Source: Lucinisca nassula (Eukaryota > Mollusca > Bivalvia > Lucinida > Lucinidae). Taken from it: DNA of 64,000 nt. Numbering within the stretch: position 1 is the first letter of the stretch; each line of letters starts with the position of its first letter. This document shows positions 33,837-42,701 of this stretch, piece after piece. Both the position numbers and the translations under genes were made by a program. The notes below the pieces were generated by a model. The model saw nothing but the letters and a program-made list of their open reading frames with translations. It did not search any database and was not told the DNA's origin. The DNA is taken from NCBI GenBank assembly GCA_963580285.1, contig OY757010.1, positions 218,693,234 through 218,757,233 on the forward strand. Reading direction: 5' to 3'.

Positions 33837-33866
33837 ACTTGATAAAGGCCAATAATGGCCGAAACG
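33837..33866 (+). ncRNA. Hammerhead-like relic at the Penelope 3' end
   Basis: 'ttgataaaggccaataatgg' followed by CCGAAAC keeps stem II (GGCC/GGCC) and GAAA, but CTGATGA is changed to TTGATAA. Hammerheads in the terminal repeats of Penelope-like elements are known, so this may be a decayed one. Predicted inactive. Confidence 0.5.
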
Positions 33867-33944
33867 TTGTGTTAATAAATAAATAAAACCAATTTGAAGT
33901 TGTTCTCTGAAAAAAATTTCATGAACATTTGGAATTTGTAAAAT

Positions 33945-34068
33945 AGAAGAGAAGATTAGGAATCGATACAAATACACATCACCTACCATCAGAGACCAGA
34001 GAGACACCAAAGGGAAAGAAACACGACTATGAAATAACTAAACCCTAATGGAAACAATCATGACATTG
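33945..34068 (-). mobile_element. Family B 3' end fragment
   Basis: Minus-strand match to the family B end ('gtttctttccctttggtgtc', 'tgtatcgattcct'). Confidence 0.65.
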
Positions 34069-34470
34069 CCTTCACCATCAATATGCACGGCTCTTGACTG
34101 TGTGCTCCCAAGGTAGGTGATTTTGTTCAACCTTGCAATTTTGATCTGGGCTCCTTGTAAGGCTTGCCAGTTATAGGTCGATAGACCATCTCAGTCTTTT
34201 TTGTGCTGGTTGTGGGATTATAGCTGTCACATGCGTCAGATACTTGATGTCCATCTTTTTGCAGATTCTTTTCTGTTGGAGCTTCCTTTGCAATGACATC
34301 AGCAAAGAGGGGCTCATCTAGCACCTCTGTCTGCACCTTTGATTTGGCTTGCAACCATCTAAGGTTGAAAAGCCATAGTCACCATCCTGGAAAGCATCTG
34401 TGATCATGGTAGAAACATCGTGCTTAACAGTGCTGTGGCTAGTACACAGCCCTGTTTCACTCCATTTGTC

Positions 34471-34767
34471 CGGCCCCCGCCTATCGGGGCTTGAAGAAAT
34501 AGATGGGCTGCAAGATGCTTCCACACAGAGCTGAAACCGACCCGCAAACGAGTACTGGTAAACCGTTTAGAGGATCTAAGCCTGCCCAGGCAAACCGGTG
34601 CAAGTCGGACCGTCCGTGCTTATAAACCCTATTGGTTTCATTAGACCGCAGGGCTTGAAATGTCATTTCATCTCAATGCCGGGTAAAAGTCCCACAAAAT
34701 TGGAAGCAACGTCTCCAAAATGACCTTTACAGTGTTGACGGGGACATTAAACCTCAAATCAAACAAA
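34471..34767 (+). mobile_element. SINE A copy 4, inside the RTE LINE
   Basis: From 'cggcccccgcctatcggggc' to the CAAA tail. A 4-5 bp TGTC repeat at both flanks is the only duplication seen. The LINE frame resumes on the far side. Confidence 0.85.
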
Positions 34768-35081
34768 TCTGTCAATGGTAATGGATCAGAAACCTCACCA
34801 TCATTTTGGAACCGTGCAAACATACCATCGTGCAACTGCCTCACCCTTACTATGAACTTGGTTGGAAATTGGACAGCCAAACTTCACAATAATTTTCCAA
34901 AGCTGACCCTCACGACTGACTGTGTCAAATGCTTTGGTAAGGTCAACAAAGGTCATGTAGAGGTACATGTTCTGTTCATGGCATTTCTCTCGATGCTGCC
35001 TTGTTGTGAAGATCATATGTCAATTGGTCCTCTGCCCTTTCTGAATCCAGACTGGCTTTCTGGTAGAAGCCCTCACCGTTC

Positions 35082-35161
35082 AATATGCACTATAAAAAGG
35101 TTATCCATTGGAAGCAAAGAATACACCGCGCACAAGTGTTTCTGGGCAGAATAGCTAGTCT
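35082..35161 (-). mobile_element. 261-bp-family (retrozyme) fragment in the RTE LINE
   Basis: On the minus strand it starts in ribozyme stem III ('actagctattctgcccagaa') and runs to 'ttttatagtgcatatt', the same 3' limit as the array at 5216-6869. The ribozyme's 5' half is missing. Confidence 0.8.
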
Positions 35162-35270
35162 CGTTCAGTTAGGTGTTCAGTCAGTCGGTTAAGTAGGATT
35201 CTTGAAAAGACCTTCCAAACAATTGAGAATAAAGAGGTGTCAAGATGATTGTCCGAAATCTGAGGATTCC

Positions 35271-35647
35271 CTTTCCGTTTGATTGGTGGATAATTGATAC
35301 ATGGAAAATGACATGGACGTATTATTTTTCACAATGTGAAAATATAAAGGATCATGTGCTATTGAATTTATTAAGTGAGCTGAAGGAAATGGTTAAAATG
35401 CGAGGCTTTGCCGAGCATTCTAACTATTTTCCTCAAGGAGTCTAATAAAGTCAATAAAACATGAGGACGAATGCAAGATTCTATATATAGGTTTTTTAAA
35501 ACGCATTTTAGTCACGATTGTTTTACAAAAAAAAAATGTCAATATTCCGCCATTAGTAAACGAGACGTCGTTAAGGACGTCGTACATGTAACGTTACGGG
35601 GTGTACCTAACTAATTAGCATATTTAACCTTCATTATCAAATTTATT
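35271..35647. other. Non-coding sequence
   Basis: No motif was seen. A 66-codon frame here has no recognisable features. Confidence 0.35.
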
Positions 35648-35660
35648 ACATGGTGTTATG

Positions 35661-35939
35661 GCCGGCCTCGGTAGCTCAGTCGGATGCGCGTCTGACTGGT
35701 GATCAGGAGGACGCGGGTTCGATACCTGCCGGGGTCGGCAACAGTATTTCGTGGAGATTGATCATAAATTATTTTCTACGGTCATTTTCTCCCTTCCGCT
35801 GATTCAAGATGTGCAATTGTCAGTTTCTGGCGAAAGAATGTGCACTGTACTGGTTAACCGCTTACGTATAAGCCTGACTGGCTCAAAAATGACCTAAATA
35901 ATGTTGACTGGGCCATTAAACCCCAATACAAACAAACAT
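35661..35939 (+). mobile_element. SINE C, complete head
   Basis: Complete tRNA-like head: A box TAGCTCAGTCGG, B box GGTTCGATACC, ending CCGGGGTCGGCA. Tail 'aatgttgactgggccattaa' then CAAA repeats. Flanks ACATGGTGTTATG/ACATGGCGTTACG (two mismatches). Confidence 0.9.
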
Positions 35940-35952
35940 ACATGGCGTTACG

Positions 35953-36263
35953 TCATTCTCAGACCCGACATCATATTATAAAATATAATTTTTTATTTGT
36001 TTCAGATACGCATTGACTTAGCTAAATCATTATGGAGATGGCTGTGTTTTATGATCGGGGCGTTACGATAACACACCCGTCTGCTAATATCGCGTTTTTC
36101 ACATATATTTTTTCTTCTTCCTTTTTTTTTCTTTTTTTTTGACACTTTTTTTATAGTCCAAATATATATTGTTCGGCTCGAGTACCCTAAATCTTTTGTA
36201 TTGAGAAAAAAAAAAAAAAAAAAAAAAAAAAAAGAAAAGAATGTACACACCTGTAAAACCAAC
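35953..36263. other. T-rich and poly-A non-coding sequence
   Basis: T-runs at 36121-36140 and a near-pure A-run at 36206-36233. Confidence 0.5.
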
Positions 36264-36540
36264 GTTTCTTTATATTTTTGTTTGTTTTGAGGTTTGACGT
36301 CCCCGTCAGTACTGTAAAGGTCATTTCGGAGACGTTGCTTCCAATTTTGTGGGCCTTTTACCCGACATTGAGATGAAATGACTTCTCAAGCCCTGTCGCC
36401 AAATGAAACCAACAGCGTTTATAAGCATGGACGGTCCGACTCGCACCGCTTTGCTGCTGGGCAGGCTAGCCCCGATGGGCGGGGGCCGGTTTCTTTATGT
36501 AAAGTGAGATTTACAGGTATGTTCTTTACACAGACTTGTT
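36240..36540. repeat. MITE D variant hosting a SINE A
   Basis: 'acacctgtaaaaccaacg' on the left and 'tttatgtaaagtgagattta' on the right are adjacent blocks of MITE D, separated by the SINE. Confidence 0.6.
36274..36488 (-). mobile_element. SINE A copy 5, internally deleted, 10-bp duplication
   Basis: Perfect GTTTCTTTAT at 36264-36273 and 36489-36498. The head is shortened: 'gggcaggctagccccgatgg' joins the centre directly to the GC-rich end. Confidence 0.9.
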
Positions 36541-36578
36541 AACGTGAGTAACTTGTGCTTTCGTTTTTGTACGAAATA

Positions 36579-36784
36579 CAGTAAAATTCCTATATTAAGA
36601 CCACCTTTGGGACTGTTCAAAAGTGGTCTTTAAGACCACTTTTGAACAGTCCCAAAGGTGGTCTCTGACCAGAGGAAACTGTATGTAGAAAACACAAAGA
36701 AAAAATTACCGCAGCCTACTAAATAAGCTTTTTAATGCAGAATTAGTCTTAATTTTAGGTGGTCTTAATAGCGGAATTTCACTG
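36579..36784. mobile_element. Tc1/mariner-type MITE with TA duplication
   Basis: TA|CAGTAAAATTCC ... GGAATTTCACTG|TA, with a long inner palindrome around 'aaagtggtctttaagaccac'. Copies at 54420 and 55170. Confidence 0.8.
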
Positions 36785-36787
36785 TAG

Positions 36788-37189
36788 TAGCATAAGGTTC
36801 TTATTTCACACGCAGATCTGTGTATAGTAGTGAAATTAAAATGAAATAAAAAAGAAAGAAACAAAAACTTGATGCTGAAAATGAAAACGTAGCAGACACT
36901 GGTTTATCAGACGGTCATGATAAAATCTTAAATTGATACAACTTTGTAAATTATCACAATATGGAATTACACCACTGAAATAGATAAAGTTCTAACGGGT
37001 AAGATAAGACAACCACACATTGCACAACATATGCTCAGATAAAATACATAAAATGCAGAGAGAGAACAGCAACTACTTATTAACAAACGTATTCAGACTG
37101 TGTCCGTTTCCTGCCGTAAAAAGCATTCCCAGCAGCCATGATATTCAAGTGCGAGTCAATAAAAACAGCCTAACCTATTTCTGGGTGAG
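36788..37189. other. Non-coding sequence
   Basis: No motif recognised. Confidence 0.35.
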
Positions 37190-38100
37190 ATCGATCTATT
37201 CTTTTTCGATGTATACACTTGGACCGACGCTGTTCCAGTGCCATCAGCCCAGAACTGAAGAAGACAGGGTCCTTGTCTCCGACCCATTCCTCAACTGCCG
37301 CCACGACTTCTCGGCCGGCCTCGGTGGCTCAGTCGGATGCGCGTCTGACTGGTGATCAGGAGGACGCGGGTTCGGTACCTGCCGGGGTCGGCAACATTCT
37401 TTTTTAGAGACAGATCATGAAATCTTTTCTACGGCCATTCACTCTCTTCCGCTGATTCAAGAAGGGCAGTTGTCACTTTCTGGTGAAAGAATGAGCACTG
37501 TACCGGTTAACCGCTTGGGTATAAGCCTGTCCAGGAAAAGTGTGGATAGGTAAACTGATCGGCTAAAAAAGGCCTAAAATAGTGTTGACCGGGCCGTTAA
37601 ACTCAAATACAAACAAACAAAGCCACGACTTCTGCGTTGGACAGGAAATCCACGGATATCCTTTTTCAAGCTTGGGATGGGAAATAGTCACTAGGAGCTA
37701 AGTCCGGAGAATAGGCGGGGTGCGGTGTTAGCTTTTACCCATTCCGCTCAACAGCATCCATTGCAATTTTGCAGGTGTGACCTGGTACATTTCTTTGGTA
37801 GACACTAACTTGTGTGTTCCATAATACAGTTGCAATCACCTTGCCCAAAGAGGGTTGCGTCTTGAACTTCTTTGGCCTCGGAGGTCCCGGCTCTACCCAC
37901 TGGCGACTGAGTTTAATTCTTTGGCTCATCATAATGGACCCAGGTCTCATCTACACAGTCACCAGACGTGAAGCAAAATCATCTTCCTTTGACCTAAACC
38001 TCTGGTTGTCATTTGCTCGTCGCTGAGGGATATCGGGACCCAGCGGGCTGTTAGCTTGCGCATACCCACAAGGGATCATGTAAAGTTGTTTAAACGCTAC
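37190..38100 (-). pseudogene. mariner-like transposase relic
   Basis: Minus-strand frames read VDETWVHYDEP (about 37960, holding the first catalytic Asp), QWVEPGPPRPKKFKTQPSLG and GKVIATVLWNTQ (about 37850), and LTPHPAYSPDLAPSDYF (about 37690, second and third acidic region). The tail DPVFFSSGLMALEQRRSKC (about 37250) follows. This is the DDE/D catalytic domain of a mariner transposase, which would cut and rejoin element ends at TA sites. Frameshifts and stops (one just before DETW) kill it. SINE C splits the C-terminal part. The N-terminal DNA-binding domain is replaced by a foldback structure near 38.1 kb. Confidence 0.8.
37312..37621 (+). mobile_element. SINE C with 12-bp duplication in mariner
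   Basis: Full head, with one B-box change (GGTTCGGTACC). Perfect duplication GCCACGACTTCT at 37300-37311 and 37622-37633. Ends in (CAAA)n. Confidence 0.92.
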
Positions 38101-38108
38101 CATGTGCC

Positions 38109-38305
38109 ACCGATGAAGAAATGTGTAGCACAGAACGGGATCTGGTGTACGCTGATGGAGAAAATAGAGAATGCATTACACATTACATGTGTAATGCATT
38201 CTCTATTTTCTCCATCAGCGTACACCAGAGTAATGTGTAATGCATTCTCTATTTTCTCCATCAGCGTACACCAGATCCCGTACTGTGTTACACATTTCTA
38301 CATCG
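38109..38305. repeat. Foldback with one duplicated arm
   Basis: 'ctggtgtacgctgatggaga' through 'gcattacacat' is followed by its complement twice in tandem ('tctccatcagcgtacaccag' at about 38211 and 38256). The outer arms 'cacagaacgggatctgg' / 'ccagatcccgtactgtg' also pair. Confidence 0.85.
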
Positions 38306-38984
38306 ATGGCATCTGATGGACGTCAAGACCTAATTTCCTCTTCTAAAGACATTCTATGGCGTTTGAATTTCCCAACCCAGAATTTAACTTGTGCATACAA
38401 TGGTGCAGAATACCCATAAACATTAGTCAACTCGCAATCAAGAAAAATCGTCCGTGTAGTGGACACCGCTTTAAACCCTTCTTTTTATAGAGAAAACTAG
38501 CGTTAGCGGGGGTATACAATATTTTCTTATTCAGTCTTCCCCAAGACATAGGTTGTGGGTACGCGTTAGAACCGCGGGCACCAAAACTTATGTTTGGAGT
38601 TTAAATACGACAAAAGTCATAATTTTTCATCAGTAAAGTAACTATTTTAAGAATGCACTTTGTCTCACGGGTGGGTTGTGTTACTGTACCAGATATAAAA
38701 CATCTAAAAATTATTCCGTGATTTCTCTCCAAAGCTGCTGGTAAGGATTCTTATCTTCATTAAGAATCCCTACCAGTAACTATGCAAAGAATCACTAATT
38801 CGGGCACAGAGAAATGACGGTCTCTGTTGGTAAAAATTATTGCAAGTATAAACGAATTAACTTATGGTTGTAACACCATAGCGCAGGCGACTGAATGTCC
38901 AAACGATGCTACCCGTGCAAGTCTCATTTTCGCATAGTAAGGCTAGTCTGTAAAACTGTAGTTTCTTGATTCTATGAAAAAATT
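38306..38984. other. Non-coding, with a MITE D remnant
   Basis: A decayed MITE D variant at about 38468-38600 ('tagagaaaactagcgttagc', 'gtgggtacgcgttagaaccg') and an inverted pair around 'ttaagaatccctaccag' at 38735-38780. Confidence 0.5.
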
Positions 38985-39445
38985 AGGTAAAATGCAAAAT
39001 AGAAGTGAAGGCAATGATCAGGTATCGATACAATTAACCCACAGCTCCCATCAGAGACACCAAGGGAAAGAAACACAAACATGAAACAACTAGACCCTAA
39101 TGGAAACACCAATAGCGGAAAGCCGAAAGGACAGTTACTTTCCCACAAAATGGCCAATTGGCTATCCAAAACAAAATAATATAATCAATACACACACTCA
39201 AAGACAAGTCATAACATAAATGAATCGCGACAGAAGAACCACCTTGGAACGGTCATGAAACGAATTCCACTGGGGTGGGGGGGGGGGGGGGTTGCTTAAA
39301 AGCAAAGTTATCAACCGTAATTGGGTTAACTACCATGCATGCAGTCTGTCGTATAACATTTATGTTGTACCCAATCGTTTTATATCGAAGAATGATTTTA
39401 CGAAATTGGGTGTTGAAGTTATTGCAATTATATACTTATCTGAAT
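38985..39445 (-). mobile_element. Family B 3' copy
   Basis: Minus-strand match to the family B 3' half and end, with a G14 run at 39276-39292 where other copies have C-runs. A large internal deletion is likely. Confidence 0.7.
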
Positions 39446-40029
39446 AAAATTCGGGTTCAGATAGACCTTGTTGCAGAAGAGATTTAAGTCTAACATTGAA
39501 TTTTGAAATTAAATCGGAAGGACGTCTTCTAAAATTTTGAAAAGGCGTAGTGTATGATACCGATAACCCTGATTAAGAAGTTTAGCAGTTAACAAACAAT
39601 TTATTGCGAGTGTTGAAGTCAGTTACATGAAATCGAATTAATTGCGAAATATAAACGGCATAGAAGCATCACCATCCAAGAAAGGGAATTTACAATCACA
39701 AATTCAAAATCACCGCGTTTATAATAGATTTTGCAAGAAACAAATCCATCTACAATCCAAAAACGGGACATCGGTATGAGAAGAATTTGCTTTATTTAGG
39801 GGAGTTTACCCTTGTGATCGACATCTGAAATTATACTGCAAATGGAAATTAAATAATTGCGAAATCTTGATTTTAAATGTCTTTTTTTATCTATCAGTAA
39901 GTTTATTTGTAATTTATAGCCACTGACTCTATCTGAAACTGGCTTAACTCCAATCTAAGTCAGTCTTCACACGAGAGTAATAAGCTGTGACGTCATCTTG
40001 AGTCTAAATAAAGATTCTTAGATCTGTTG

Positions 40030-40030
<1 letters not shown>
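39446..40030. other. AT-rich non-coding sequence
   Basis: No motif recognised. Confidence 0.35.

Positions 40031-40033
<3 letters not shown>

Positions 40034-40096
<63 letters not shown>
40034..40096. repeat. (GA)n microsatellite
   Basis: About 31 GA repeats. Confidence 0.97.
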
Positions 40097-40100
<4 letters not shown>

Positions 40101-40159
40101 CGATTGTCTCCGAGTGTTAATTGGGAAAATGGGCCTGAACGGGGACTTAGACTGTTTCG

Positions 40160-40538
40160 TGTACTGTAAGCAAATCGCGTAGACCCTGGTCAGACGCTGC
40201 GGTCTTCGGTGTTTAGTCCTTAAATTCCTGTACATTAAGGATACAGTGTAGACCCTGATCACAACGCGGTTTCTGATCTGGGTCTACATTGTTAACCATC
40301 CCATGATTCCAGGCCAGATTCTACAGATAACTCTCGTATGCATCAGCTGACCTCACTGCGATAAAATTAACGCTGCTATTTTCTATAAATAAGTTACATG
40401 GATTTCCTACAAATCAGTGATTGTCACGTGGACTCAAGCACTAACAGAGGTTTTGTCCTTATAACTGTGTCGATTGATAATAATCGACCCAAAAATGTGT
40501 ACCCGGAGTATCGATCCCCCGAATCAGACCATTTTTGG

Positions 40539-40569
<31 letters not shown>

Positions 40570-41030
40570 CCAGAGAATTACATATTTAGTATAAAGAACC
40601 AATCTTCCATATGGTCCTCCACAAAACAAATAAAACACAAGGTATTATGTACATTATATACACTAACATATGGCAAAAGTCTAGGAATACTAAAACTAAA
40701 TCTTATGAGTTTGTGTTACAGTAAAATATTAACTGACATAAAATTAATCAGAGGATATTATAGTTAGATATCAAACTGGTAAAAAAAAAACAGAGAATAT
40801 TTTACAAATGCTAAAATATTTTGTAAAATATTTTCTCGGTGTTTAAGAACAGCTATATTGTAAAGGATCGTATTGACATTCCATTTTTTGGATGGAAACT
40901 AAAAATGTTGCACTGAAAATGGAAAGCAGTAACCTCGAATTTTTAAGCATATCACAGATGTGTATTCAGTGGCAAAACAGGAATACAAATGTCACAGCAG
41001 TTACACAATTCCAAGAGGCTCGATCCCCAG
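40160..41030. other. Non-coding; piggyBac-MITE core remnants and an AAT tract
   Basis: Two decayed core pieces at about 40165-40205 and 40245-40290 ('gtagaccctggtcagacgc', 'tctgatctgggtctacat'). (AAT)n at 40541-40560 is followed by 'agtctttatttccag', the reverse of an AATAAA-bearing LINE-like 3' end. Confidence 0.4.
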
Positions 41031-41128
41031 TAAGCATTCTACATAAATCTACAGCGGGCCGTTAGCGGCCCGTCAGGGTAGCTGACGGGCCGCTAACGGC
41101 CCGCTGTATATTTATGTAGAATGCTAGC
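41031..41128. repeat. GC-rich near-perfect palindrome
   Basis: Arms of about 45 bp ('agcattctacataaat', 'cagcgggccgttagcggccc') around a 4-6 nt centre near 41077. No related copy elsewhere in the window. Confidence 0.9.
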
Positions 41129-41444
41129 AGGGAGCTAGGGGCTCATACGGTGATAGTGTAGCTAAGAGAGATGGCTCCTCCTCCTGTAATTCATGTACTG
41201 CTCATTGGCATAGAAAATAACGTTTAACCTGCCAGCGTCATGTAGATATACCAACTGTACGGACAGTTTACATTCGCTGGGCATCGAAAATGACGATTCT
41301 GTTCTCGTCTCATTGTTTAATAATTACAGTAAGGCCCGGCATAGGGAAACTGGCTAGTTGAATCGGGGATTAGCAATTACTCGCAGACCCCATATTAGGC
41401 GATTAATTTACAAAAATATGTACTCGGTCAGCAAGATTAGTTTT
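41129..41444. other. Non-coding sequence
   Basis: Nothing recognised. Confidence 0.35.
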
Positions 41445-42681
41445 ATTGTTATTGTTATTATTATTAAAGTTAAAGTATCAAGGTGACTACCCGGTTCAGA
41501 GGAGGGATAATAAGTAAAAAATGCTTATACTGAGTTATTTGCTTGTAGAAGGTGAGCCTTAAGCGAGTTCTTGAAAGCATTCAGAACGGAAGTATTTCAG
41601 ATATCTAATGGCAATATGTTCCATAGTTTAGCTGCTGAAATCGAAAATGAATTTTCAAAAACGTTTGTTTTAGAGCTAGGAACTCGTAACGGCTCAATAT
41701 CAGCTGATCGTAAGTTTCTGGTATGTGTATCTGAAACTTTTGTAAAGATGTCACTGATGTATTCTGGCGTTAAACCGTTGACAGCCGTTCAAACCATAAT
41801 ATTTGAATGATGTTGGACCCTTTTAGGAAACGTTAACCAATTTAATTCTCTGAACATTTCATGTGAAGGGGTCATAATATCAGCTTTTAAGATGATTCTT
41901 GATGCTCGTTTTTGAAGCCTACGAATTCTAAGTATATTTATTTTGGTACATCTTCCCCAAATAAGACACCCGTAATCCATTATTGGTAATATATATGAAT
42001 TGTAGTTTAATTTCATGTTTGTTATGTCCATGTATTTTGATAAAAGTTTCAAAAGTGTTATTCTTCGTGATATATTTAGACAAACAGAATCAACTTGTTT
42101 GTCCCAGCTAAGATTCTTATCAATTATTACACCTAGTACTTTTTTTGTGTAACGGTTTGAATGATTTCATGTTCAATATATAAATCGAACTGCCCCTTTC
42201 GTGCCAAATTTTGCCGAGTTCCTAGCGTCATAGACACTGTTTTAGGTATATTGTCATACATATCGTTTGCCTGGCACCATTCAATAAACCCAGATGTTCC
42301 GCTTTGGGGTTTTGATTCTAATATTATGAGGTCTTTGTATGACGAATGAATAGTTGTATCGTCAGCATAGATAACGACATCGGCTTCTCTTGTAAATAGA
42401 GGCAAATCGTTTATGAACAGAATAAATAAAACTGGCCCCAATACTGAAACTTGCGGGACACCAACTGTACATACTCTTCTAAGCCCCGTTGTTTCAACAA
42501 CGTTGAAATGCACAAAAACATTTTCTGAGATATTATATCCGATTATAATCTTTATTAGGAATGATATAGTGATGCTGACAAATAGCAGTAATTCTTTCAG
42601 TTCCTCCTTAATGTTTGGAGCACAGTTATGCAAACTATCATATGTTTCATAAAGCTTGTGAAAAGTGACGTAATTTGACAT
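41445..42681 (-). pseudogene. CR1/L2-like LINE ORF2, C-terminal half
   Basis: Minus-strand frames: VHFNVVETTGLRRVCTVGVP and [18 protein letters not shown] (about 42450), then catalytic VIYADDTTIH (about 42370) and MTLGTRQNLARKG. After frameshifts near 42130-42050 come SYILPIMDYGCLIWG and RLQKRASRIIL (about 41900), and NGLTPEYISDIF with AAKLWNILPLDIRN (about 41750-41600). It ends with an AAT-type tail near 41445. The catalytic palm survives, but GVPQG reads GVPQV. The 5' end is lost; the fragment reaches to 21 bp from the stop codon of the GMC gene on the same strand. Confidence 0.8.
42551..42556 (-). terminator. Candidate polyadenylation signal for the GMC gene
   Basis: AATAAA on the minus strand, about 146 nt after the GMC stop, lying inside the abutting LINE fragment. 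Position only; use is not shown. Confidence 0.3.
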
Positions 42682-42701
42682 GCATGAATTTTATGAAAAC
42701 G

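Larger units (their letters stand above)
30777..33890 (+). mobile_element. Penelope-like element
   Basis: N-terminal conserved region, RT and GIY-YIG endonuclease in the usual order, followed by an AT-rich 3' region with a hammerhead-like relic at 33837-33866 and AATAAATAAATAAA. The 5' end is obscured by the gap. Confidence 0.85.
34069..35270 (-). pseudogene. RTE-like LINE RT relic with two nested insertions
   Basis: Minus-strand frames read NGKGNPQISDN-like and LLNRLTEHL text (about 35250-35165), then after an insertion (35082-35161) ESQSGFRKGRGPIDMIF, YLYMTFVDLTKAFDTVSREG (about 34940) and VRQLHDGMFARFQNDGEVSD. SINE A (34471-34767) interrupts at the point where NGVKQGCVLATALL follows. Beyond it are ASQIK, an AP[L]FADV-like site and ITYLGSTQSRAVHIDGEG near 34080. 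These are RTE/BovB-type RT blocks, with many frameshifts and stops. Confidence 0.75.
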
